From assembly GCA_019636275.1 (NCBI GenBank), contig JAHBXY010000082.1:1-39039 (forward strand): 39,039 nt of DNA, written 5' to 3'. The stretch's first letter is position 1; each line of letters starts with the position of its first letter. This stretch comes from Planctomycetota bacterium. Its GTDB lineage: Bacteria > Planctomycetota > J058. The position numbers were made by a program, and so were the translations under genes. Below the pieces are notes generated by a model. That model was not told where the DNA came from. It saw only the letters and a program-made list of their open reading frames with translations, and searched no databases. This document shows, piece by piece, positions 18,222 through 24,611 of the stretch.

Positions 18222-18776
18222 TTACGGGAGGTAGGACGGCACGAGGCGACCGCGCTGGGGGTCGCGGCGGCCGCCGACCTCCTCGATCACGCGCAGGTCG
18301 CCGCGCCGGAGGTCGTCCATGACGACGCCGCCGAGGGCGCGGTCGTCGGGGAAGCTCGTGCGGCGCGCCCAGAGGGGGCCGGAGACCTGGCGCCGCGACC
18401 AGGCGGCCTCGCGCCCGCGCTCGTTGTTGAACAGGTCCATGGCCTTGCGCGCGGCCGGGTTCGCCGGGTCGGACTCGTGCGCCGTGCCCCAGCGCTCGGC
18501 CGCCTCGCGGCTGCCCAGGCGCCGGACCATCGACGCGTTCCACAGCGCGTGGCGGTAAGCGTCGCGCGGGTCGTCCTGGCCCGAGAGCTGCGGGAAGGCG
18601 CGCTCCGACTCGACGCGGGCCAGCTCCGCCGCCCCGCGGACCCCCGGCACCTGCCAGAAGTAGCGCAGGACGAGCCGCTTCTCGTCGCGGGTCAGCGTCT
18701 TGTAGTCGTCGTACGGCCCGCCCTGCGAGGCGACCGGCACGAGGACGAACAGCGCGACGAGGAGGACCTGACGCAT
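18222..18776 (-). CDS. Secreted protein, DUF6973-like
   Basis: This 184-residue protein has a signal peptide (about residues 1-18, cleavage after VASQG). The core block has DAYRHALWNASMVRRLGS at about 72-89, an AHE motif near 99 and MDLFNNERGRE at about 113-123. His, Glu and Asn placed this way (RHAxWN...AHE...MDLFNN) recall the DUF6973 type of domain, which I know only as a conserved domain of unknown activity. The ATG at 18776 is preceded by a hairpin that contains the likely ribosome-binding site. It is followed by the repeat block and is not in an operon. Confidence 0.65.
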   Translation of the reverse strand: MRQVLLVALFVLVPVASQGGPYDDYKTLTRDEKRLVLRYFWQVPGVRGAAELARVESERAFPQLSGQDDPRDAYRHALWNASMVRRLGSREAAERWGTAHESDPANPAARKAMDLFNNERGREAAWSRRQVSGPLWARRTSFPDDRALGGVVMDDLRRGDLRVIEEVGGRRDPQRGRLVPSYLP

Positions 18777-18780
18777 GGAA

Positions 18781-18800
18781 CGGCTCCCAGGAGGGAGCCG
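18781..18800 (-). promoter_or_regulatory. Hairpin masking the ribosome-binding site
   Basis: CGGCTCCC and GGGAGCCG form a perfect 8-bp stem with a 4-base loop. In the mRNA of the downstream gene (minus strand) the 3' arm carries GGGAG, eight bases before the AUG, so the Shine-Dalgarno sequence would be paired. This could be a translational switch, an RNA thermometer, or a terminator-like structure. Confidence 0.5.
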
Positions 18801-18892
18801 CTCACAGCAGGGCGCATGCCGCCACGATCGCCTTTGCCGCTGCTGCGGTTACGGACGTCGGCGGGGCTTTCTTTTCGGGATTTCGTCTCGGG

Positions 18893-19456
18893 CTACGGCT
18901 GGATCGTCGGATCGGTCGCAGGCGGCTCGGGGGCCCGCTCCGGGACGTCGAACAGCCAGCCGTCGCGCTCGAGGTCGTCGCGCACCTCGCGCCAGGCGCG
19001 CGGGTGCGTGCGGCCCTTCGGCGCCTCGACGGTGGCCTCGGGGTCCTCGCTCGAGATCGTCGCCGGACGGTCGCGGTTGAGGTGCACGTAGCCCTTCACG
19101 GCGGCCACGTAGTGGTAGCGCTTCTCGTAGTCGAACCCGAGCAGCGCCTCGAGGAACCCCAGCCGCGCGCCGAACGCGCCCGGGCCCACGGCGAAGCCGT
19201 CGATCCGCGGGAGCGGGATCGTCACGCCGCCGACGACGACCTCGGTGATCACCTTGCGCCGCGCCGGCACGAGCCGCACGGGCAGGTCCGCGCCGGGCGC
19301 CTCGTGGTCGAGGAGCGCCCGCGCCAGCCCGTCGCGCTCGGTCCAGGTCCCGGCCGCGTGGAGCTCGGCGTCGGTGATCCGCGCACCGCGCGTCTCGACA
19401 CCGCCGCAGCCCGCCGCCACGACCGCCAGCACCAGGAGCAGCTCGGACCTGCGCAC
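18893..19456 (-). CDS. Lipoprotein of unknown function
   Basis: From the GTG at 19456 the product has 187 residues and starts MRRSELLLVLAVVAAGCGG, a lipoprotein signal with the lipobox cysteine at residue 17. A GTG nine bases further upstream (19465) is the alternative start. I prefer 19456 because it gives the usual Arg-Arg n-region and has a -10-like CATCGT seven bases before it. The mature part is mixed alpha/beta with no motif I recognise, and contains a cluster of Pro and acidic residues near the C-terminus. It is divergent from the kinase gene. Confidence 0.65.
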   Translation of the reverse strand: MRRSELLLVLAVVAAGCGGVETRGARITDAELHAAGTWTERDGLARALLDHEAPGADLPVRLVPARRKVITEVVVGGVTIPLPRIDGFAVGPGAFGARLGFLEALLGFDYEKRYHYVAAVKGYVHLNRDRPATISSEDPEATVEAPKGRTHPRAWREVRDDLERDGWLFDVPERAPEPPATDPTIQP

Positions 19457-19516
19457 GGGCAGCACGATGCCAGCTCACGTGCGCCGCCACAAGGCTCGTC
19501 CCCGCGCCGGGTCGCG

Positions 19517-19522
19517 TAAACT
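19517..19522 (+). promoter_or_regulatory. -10-like TAAACT, leaderless start of kinase gene
   Basis: TAAACT, among the most AT-rich hexamers of the region, ends 8 nt before the ATG at 19531. Confidence 0.55.
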
Positions 19523-19530
19523 CATGCCCC

Positions 19531-21492
19531 ATGGCCCCCGAGCAGGATGCCGAGCTCGAGCTCCTGGCGCTGGCTCGCCTGGGCCTGGCCGACCGCCTGG
19601 CCGACGCGGCCGAGGACGTCGTGCGCGAGGCCCGCGCCGAGGGGCTGGCCGCGCTCGAGCGCCGCGGCCTCCTCCGCCCGCACCAGGCGCGCGCCGTGCG
19701 CGCCTACGTGCAGCGCCACGCGCGCGCCTGCCCCTGCGGGCGCCGCGTCCTCGTGGGCGAGGAGGGCGGCCTGACGCCCTGCGTGTGCGGCGCCGACGTG
19801 AGCGCCTCGGGCGGCGCCACGCGCCGGGCGCCCGCCGGCGCGATCGGGCCCGGGACGCGCGTCGGCCCGCTCGAGGTGCTGGAGAAGCTCGGGCAGGGGG
19901 CCTCGGGCACGGTGTTCCGCGCCCGCCACCTGGCGCTCGGGCGGCTGTCGGCGCTCAAGGTGATCGCCCGCGGCGGGCTCGACGCGCGGCGGCGCCGCCG
20001 CTTCGACCGCGAGGTCGAGGCCCTGGCCCGCCTCGACCACCCGGGGATCGTGAAGGTCCACGCGCCCTACGAGCACGAGGGGTCGCTGGCGTTCGACATG
20101 GAGCTCGTCGACGGCCAGCCGCTCGACGAGCGCCTCGACCGCGGCGGGCCCCTCCCCTGGCGCGAGGCGGCCGCGATCGTGGCCGAGCTGGCGCGCGCGA
20201 TCGCCCACGCGCACGAGCACGGGGTGCTGCATCGCGACCTCAAGCCCGGCAACGTGCTCCTGCGCGCCGACGGGCGGGCGCTGATCGCCGACCTCGGCCT
20301 CTCACGCCTCACCGACCAGTCGAGCTCGCTCACGCTGGCCGGCGCGCCGATCGGCACCCCCTGCTACATGGCGCCCGAGGCGTTCGCCGGCGAGTCGACG
20401 CCGCTGCTCGACGTCTACGGCCTGGGCGCGATCCTCTACCAGTGCCTCACGGGGCGGCCGCCGTTCATGGCCGAGTCGCTGCCGGCGCTCCTGCACCAGG
20501 TGACGCGCGGCCAGTGCGAGCCCACCGCCGCGCCGGGCGCGCCGGCGGCCCTCGAGGCGGTGCGCGCGCGCGCCATGGCCGTGCGCCCCGAGCAGCGCTA
20601 CCCTGGCGCGGCCGCCCTGGCCTCGGACCTCGAGGCCGTCCTGGCCGGCCGCGCGACGAGCGCGTCGAGCACCGTGCGCTTGACCCTGCCCAGGACCGGC
20701 GTGCCCGTCGGCCCCCTGCTCGTCGCGCTCGCCTCGCTCGTCTTCGTCGTCGCCGCGGGCGCGATCGCCCTGCGCGGCGCGCGGCCCCCGGCGGACGTCC
20801 TCGACGCGCCGCCGGCCACGCTCGCGGCCGCGCTCGAGGCGCTGGCGAGTGACGTCCACCGCGAGGCGGCGCTGGCGATCGTCACGCGCGCCGCGCGCCA
20901 GGAGCAGGGGCGCGCCGCCCTGGAGGACGCCCTGGCCCACGCGCCGGCGGCCCCGCGCTGCGCCTGGCGCGCGCCGCCGCCGACCGCGCCGCGCGCCGCC
21001 GCTGGACCCCGACGACCTCCTCGCGGCCGCCCGGGCCGGCGCCGACCGGCGCTGCTCGACGCGCTGGCCCACCACGCGGCCGACGCGGGCCTCGCCCGGG
21101 GCCGCGCCTCGAGGCCGCGAGCGCGCTGGCGCAGGCGCAGCCCGCCTCGCGGGCGGCGGCGACCCTCCTCGGCCTCGAGCTCCTGGCCCGCGGCGACCCG
21201 GCCGACCGCGACGCGGCGGCCGCCGCGCTGGCGCGCGGCCTCGCCAACCACGCGCGCGCGCGGCGCCTCCTGCGCGTCCACGACCTCGTCGACCAGGTGG
21301 CCGCGCGCGTCGTCGCGGGGGCGCCCGTGCGCGACCTCGTGCGGCAGCTCGTCGACGACCTGCCGGCGCTCGACGCCCCGGCCGCCGTCGCCCTGCTCGC
21401 GCCGCTGGCGCCGCCCGTGCGCGCGGCCATGCGCGACGGGCCGCTCGGCGACGTGGTCGAGGGCGAGCCGCGGCGCAGCCTGCTGCTCCTGA
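19531..21492 (+). CDS. Ser/Thr protein kinase with N-terminal zinc-ribbon-like motif and one membrane segment (frameshifted)
   Basis: Residues 67, 69, 84 and 86 (CPC...CVC) form a zinc-ribbon-like motif. The kinase domain spans about 113-375: GQGASGTVF, Lys143 in ALKVIA, HRDLKPGN with Asp236, DLG instead of DFG at 254-256, and GTPCYMAPE. A membrane helix lies at 393-415 and a helical periplasmic part follows. Coding character in this frame ends near 20955. From there the sequence makes sense only by stepping one frame back four times by about 21105, so residues after about 476 are not real. The rest continues in the next entry. Likely a sensor kinase phosphorylating cytoplasmic targets. Confidence 0.85.
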   Translation: MAPEQDAELELLALARLGLADRLADAAEDVVREARAEGLAALERRGLLRPHQARAVRAYVQRHARACPCGRRVLVGEEGGLTPCVCGADVSASGGATRRAPAGAIGPGTRVGPLEVLEKLGQGASGTVFRARHLALGRLSALKVIARGGLDARRRRRFDREVEALARLDHPGIVKVHAPYEHEGSLAFDMELVDGQPLDERLDRGGPLPWREAAAIVAELARAIAHAHEHGVLHRDLKPGNVLLRADGRALIADLGLSRLTDQSSSLTLAGAPIGTPCYMAPEAFAGESTPLLDVYGLGAILYQCLTGRPPFMAESLPALLHQVTRGQCEPTAAPGAPAALEAVRARAMAVRPEQRYPGAAALASDLEAVLAGRATSASSTVRLTLPRTGVPVGPLLVALASLVFVVAAGAIALRGARPPADVLDAPPATLAAALEALASDVHREAALAIVTRAARQEQGRAALEDALAHAPAAPRCAWRAPPPTAPRAAAGPRRPPRGRPGRRRPALLDALAHHAADAGLARGRASRPRARWRRRSPPRGRRRPSSASSSWPAATRPTATRRPPRWRAASPTTRARGASCASTTSSTRWPRASSRGRPCATSCGSSSTTCRRSTPRPPSPCSRRWRRPCARPCATGRSATWSRASRGAACCS

Positions 21493-22310
21493 TCGACGCG
21501 GCGCCGGCCCTGCCCGACGCGCTCCTCCTGTGCCTCGTCGTCCTGCGCGACTCCGACAGCGAGGTGAAGCCCTCCGCGCGCGCGACGACCCCGGCCGCGC
21601 TCGACGCGGTCGCCGCGGCCGCCCGGCGCCAGCTCGCGCAGGACCCCGTGGTCGCTGGCTTCGCCCTGCAGTGGGCCGCGCACGCCCGGCTGTCGGGCCT
21701 CGCGCCCGCGGACGCCGCCGCCCTGGAGGCCGCCGAGCGCGAGGCGATCGAGGCCGTCGGCGGCCCGCCCGACGGCCGGACCGAGACGGAGCGCCTGTGG
21801 GCGCATCGCGCCGCCCAGCGCGGCACGGCGGACCTCCTCGAGCTCGAGCGCCGCCGGGCCTCGTGGGCCGCCGACCCGGCCGCGCGCCGCCGGCACCTCG
21901 AGCGCGCCCTGGCCCTGGCGGTCGAGAACTTCGCCATCACGGGGCGCGAGCCGGCGCTCTTCGTCCACCGGCGGCAGGCGGGCGAGGAGCTGATCCGCCT
22001 CGCGCTGCCGCTCGAGGCCTGGGACGTGGTCGAGGGGGCGGCGGGCGCCGTGCGCTACCCGGACGCCGTGTTCGCCGAGGTCCACCGGCGGCGCGGCGAC
22101 CCGGCGCGCGCGCGCGAGGTGGCCCAGGCGGCGCTCGACGCCATGACCCGCCCGGCGAGCGAGCTCCTGGGCGCCCTGGCCCTGGCCCTGGCCGACCTGG
22201 GCCGCCTCGACGAGGCGCGGGCGGCGCAGGCCCGCATGAACGGCAACGACAAGTTCGCCTTCGACTGGCTGACCCCCGGCGCGGTCGCGGCCGCCCTGGA
22301 CGGGCGCTGA
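21297..22310 (+). CDS. C-terminal part of the frameshifted kinase gene
   Basis: This frame is coding from about 21105 (RLEAASALAQAQPASRAAATLLGLELLARGDP) although its first ATG is much later, so it has no start of its own; the interval given is the ATG-to-stop part of the open frame. The sequence is helical, HEAT/TPR-like, with repeated Ala/Leu helices, and ends in LTPGAVAAALDGR. With the preceding entry it would give a kinase of about 925 residues with a long extracytoplasmic helical-repeat sensor. It is followed 51 nt later by cstA with its own promoter. Confidence 0.7.
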   Translation: MAARVVAGAPVRDLVRQLVDDLPALDAPAAVALLAPLAPPVRAAMRDGPLGDVVEGEPRRSLLLLIDAAPALPDALLLCLVVLRDSDSEVKPSARATTPAALDAVAAAARRQLAQDPVVAGFALQWAAHARLSGLAPADAAALEAAEREAIEAVGGPPDGRTETERLWAHRAAQRGTADLLELERRRASWAADPAARRRHLERALALAVENFAITGREPALFVHRRQAGEELIRLALPLEAWDVVEGAAGAVRYPDAVFAEVHRRRGDPARAREVAQAALDAMTRPASELLGALALALADLGRLDEARAAQARMNGNDKFAFDWLTPGAVAAALDGR

Positions 22311-22347
22311 CCGCGGGCTCGCCCTTGATGCGGCCGGCGTCGCCCCG

Positions 22348-22353
22348 TTAGCT
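22348..22353 (+). promoter_or_regulatory. -10-like TTAGCT, leaderless start of cstA
   Basis: TTAGCT ends 8 nt before the ATG at 22362. The match to TANNNT is imperfect at position 2. Confidence 0.35.
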
Positions 22354-22361
22354 GTTGGGCC

Positions 22362-24110
22362 ATGTCGCTGCCGCTCCTGGCCGCCCTCGTCGTGGTCGCG
22401 CTGACGCTCGGCTACCTGTGGTACGGCCGGCTCCTCTCCCGCCTCTACGGGCTCGACGACGACCGGATCACGCCGGCGCGCGAGAAGGACGACGGCGTCG
22501 ACTTCGCGCCCGTCGCGCCCGGCTACCTCCTCGGCCAGCACTTCAGCGCGATCTCGGCCGCCGGACCGATCGTCGGCCCGATCGCCGCGTGCATGTACTT
22601 CGGCTGGGGCCCGTGCGTGCTGTGGATCACGCTCGGCTGCATCTTCATCGGCGCCGTCCACGACATGAGCGCGCTCGTCGCCTCGGTGCGCCACGGCGCG
22701 CGCACGGTGGCCGAGATCGTGCGCCAGCACCTCACGCCGCGCGCCTGGGCCGCCTTCATGGGGTTCATCTGGCTGGCGCTGCTCTACGTGATCGTGGCCT
22801 TCACCGACGTCACGGCCAGCACCTTCCTCGGCCGGATCGAGGAGCTCGAGGGGCTGCAGGTCGGATTCGAGCGCGGCGGCGCGGTGGCCTTCGCCAGCGT
22901 GACCTACCTGTCGCTCGCGGTGGTCATGGGCCTCGTGCAGCGGCGCTTCAACCCGCCGCTGTGGCTGACGACGGTGATCTTCGTGCCGGCCACGCTGGGG
23001 CTCGTGGCGCTGAGCACGGTCCCGGCCGTCTCGAAGCTCCTGGCGCTCGGGCCGCTCGGCGACGTCCACCCGCAGAAGGTCTGGGGCGTGCTGCTCCTGG
23101 GCTACTGCTTCGTGGCCTCGCTCCTGCCCGTGTGGCTGCTGATCCAGCCGCGCGGCTACCTGGGCGGGTTCGTCCTCTACATCGTGCTCGCCGTCGGCGT
23201 CGTCGGCGTGTTCGCCGGCGGCTTCGAGGTCAAGCAGCCGGCCTTCAAGGGGCTGGTCGCCGACGCGCCCGGCCCGGCGGCGCTCCTGTTCCCGTTCCTG
23301 TTCGTGACGATCGCCTGCGGCGCCTGCAGCGGCTTCCACGGCCTCGTGTGCAGCGGCACGACCTCGAAGCAGCTCGACAAGGAGAGCCACTGCCGCACCG
23401 TCGGCTACGGCGGCATGCTGCTCGAGGGGCTCGTGGCGCTGATCGCCCTGTCGACCGTCATGATCCTCGAGGCGCCGAAGGGCTCGCCGGGGGCGATCTA
23501 CGGCGACGGGATCGCCGAGTACCTGTGCGTCATCCTCCCGCGCGACTACCTGCTCGCGGCGAAGGTCTTCGGCGCCATGGCCTTCTCGACCTTCGTCTTC
23601 GACACGCTCGACGTGGCCACCCGCCTGGGCCGCTACATCCTCGAGGAGCTCCTCGACTGGCGCACCCGCGCGGCCTCGGTCGCGGCCACGGCGGCCACGC
23701 TGACCCTGCCGCTCCTGTTCATCGTCACGGCCGACGCGCCGCAGCCGGGCAAGCCGGCCACCTACATGCAGTTCTGGACGCTGTTCGGCGCGTCGAACCA
23801 GCTCCTGGCCGCCCTGACGCTCCTCGGCGTCACGGTGTGGCTGCGCCGCAGCGGGCGCCCGTGCTGGTTCGCGCTGGGCCCCACGGTCTTCGTCATGGCG
23901 ATCACGGTGTGGGCGCTCGGCCACCTGGCCTGGAACGACCTGGCCGCCGTCCGGGCCCCCGACGGGGGGCTCGCGCTGGCACGGCTGGTCAACGGGCTCG
24001 TGTCCCTGGTCCTGCTCGGGCTGGCGGCCCTGCTCGTGGTGGAGGCGGTCGTCGCGGTCCGCGGGGCCGTCCGTCAGGCGAAGGAACCTCCGGCCGCCCC
24101 CGTCGTATGA
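22362..24110 (+). CDS. cstA: Carbon starvation protein A (CstA), pyruvate/peptide transporter family
   Basis: This 582-residue protein has about 14-16 membrane helices. The CstA signature GQHFSAISAAGPIVGPI is at about 58-74, followed by the FGWGPCVLWITLGCIFIGAVHDM block and the ACSGFHGLVCSGTTSKQL loop near 325-345. These are diagnostic for the CstA family, whose studied members import pyruvate or peptides during carbon limitation. The family has long and short forms; this is a shorter one. It is preceded by its own hexamer and followed by a repeat-containing spacer. No BtsSR-like two-component system is adjacent. Confidence 0.93.
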   Translation: MSLPLLAALVVVALTLGYLWYGRLLSRLYGLDDDRITPAREKDDGVDFAPVAPGYLLGQHFSAISAAGPIVGPIAACMYFGWGPCVLWITLGCIFIGAVHDMSALVASVRHGARTVAEIVRQHLTPRAWAAFMGFIWLALLYVIVAFTDVTASTFLGRIEELEGLQVGFERGGAVAFASVTYLSLAVVMGLVQRRFNPPLWLTTVIFVPATLGLVALSTVPAVSKLLALGPLGDVHPQKVWGVLLLGYCFVASLLPVWLLIQPRGYLGGFVLYIVLAVGVVGVFAGGFEVKQPAFKGLVADAPGPAALLFPFLFVTIACGACSGFHGLVCSGTTSKQLDKESHCRTVGYGGMLLEGLVALIALSTVMILEAPKGSPGAIYGDGIAEYLCVILPRDYLLAAKVFGAMAFSTFVFDTLDVATRLGRYILEELLDWRTRAASVAATAATLTLPLLFIVTADAPQPGKPATYMQFWTLFGASNQLLAALTLLGVTVWLRRSGRPCWFALGPTVFVMAITVWALGHLAWNDLAAVRAPDGGLALARLVNGLVSLVLLGLAALLVVEAVVAVRGAVRQAKEPPAAPVV

Positions 24111-24190
24111 GGGGTTGTCGGGGAGCGGATGGCACCGAACGGATGTAAGGCGTCAAGCCGACCGGTTCGTATGCCGATGACCGGAGAGCC

Positions 24191-24361
24191 ATGAACACCA
24201 CCTCGCCCGTCGCCCGCCGCATCGGCTCGTCCTCCACGCTCGAGGCCCTGGGCCACTTCGACCCGATCACCTCGTGGGACGCCCTGCGCCCGCCGGTCCG
24301 TAGTGTGATCGACGGCTGCGGCCGCGGATGCCGGGCGACGGGGGGCGCGCGCGGGTCGTAG
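24191..24361 (+). CDS. Small protein whose C-terminus is encoded by a repeat
   Basis: The ATG at 24191, with GGAGAG just before it, opens 56 codons. The first 38 (MNTTSPVARRIGSSSTLEAL, then GHFDPITSWDALRPPVRS) look coding. The last 18 (VIDGCGRGCRATGGARGS) are read from the hairpin repeat that starts at 24303. The acyltransferase at 29 kb ends in the same 18 residues with one difference. This may be a small gene or the head of a larger one cut off by the repeat. It is too short for a family call. Confidence 0.4.
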   Translation: MNTTSPVARRIGSSSTLEALGHFDPITSWDALRPPVRSVIDGCGRGCRATGGARGS

Positions 24362-24425
24362 GATCCGGCGATCGATACGACCCGCGCGCGCTCCCCCCTC
24401 GCCTCGGCCTCCGCGCCCTCGCCTC
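24303..24425 (+). repeat. Hairpin repeat family, copy at 24.3 kb
   Basis: After the 5' module (GTGTGATCGACGGCTGCGG, GGATGCCGGGCG), arms at 24334-24360 and 24376-24403 form a stem of about 27 bp with one mismatch and one bulge around a 15-base loop that holds GGATCC and CGATCG. A 3' module CTCGGCCTCCGCG follows. It is nearly identical to the copy at 29245-29345 until about 24421. The TAG stop of the preceding small frame falls at the stem-loop junction. Confidence 0.85.
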
Positions 24426-24530
24426 CCTTGTGGTTCCATTCCACTCGGGTTCGAGCGTGTCGATCGCAAGCTCCGACCCCGCCAGGACGCCGAGGACGCC
24501 AGGAAGAGGGGGAGGAAGGAAGAGGGGGGA

Positions 24531-24553
24531 GACCGCTCAAGGCCAGAGCGGTC
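24531..24553. other. Purine tract and hairpin upstream of the kinase-FGE gene
   Basis: GACCGCTC and GAGCGGTC form a perfect 8-bp stem with a 7-base loop. The 40 bases before it are an almost pure A/G tract. Read on the minus strand, this is a hairpin followed by a pyrimidine tract, like an intrinsic terminator, though no minus-strand gene precedes it. The rest of 24426-24599 holds no gene. Confidence 0.4.
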
Positions 24554-24599
24554 AGAGCGCCGCTCGGTCGCACCACGTCGCCGCGGGCCCCCGGCCCTG

Positions 24600-24605
24600 T
24601 ATGCT
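24600..24605 (+). promoter_or_regulatory. -10-like TATGCT, leaderless start
   Basis: TATGCT ends 6 nt before the GTG at 24612. The same hexamer is used at 2300-2305. Confidence 0.5.
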
Positions 24606-24611
24606 CCCCGG

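Noticed and set aside
24191..24361. Toxin or antimicrobial peptide from the Cys/Gly/Arg tail.
   Set aside because: The tail is plain translation of the repeat and appears in an acyltransferase too. Nothing else supports a toxin.
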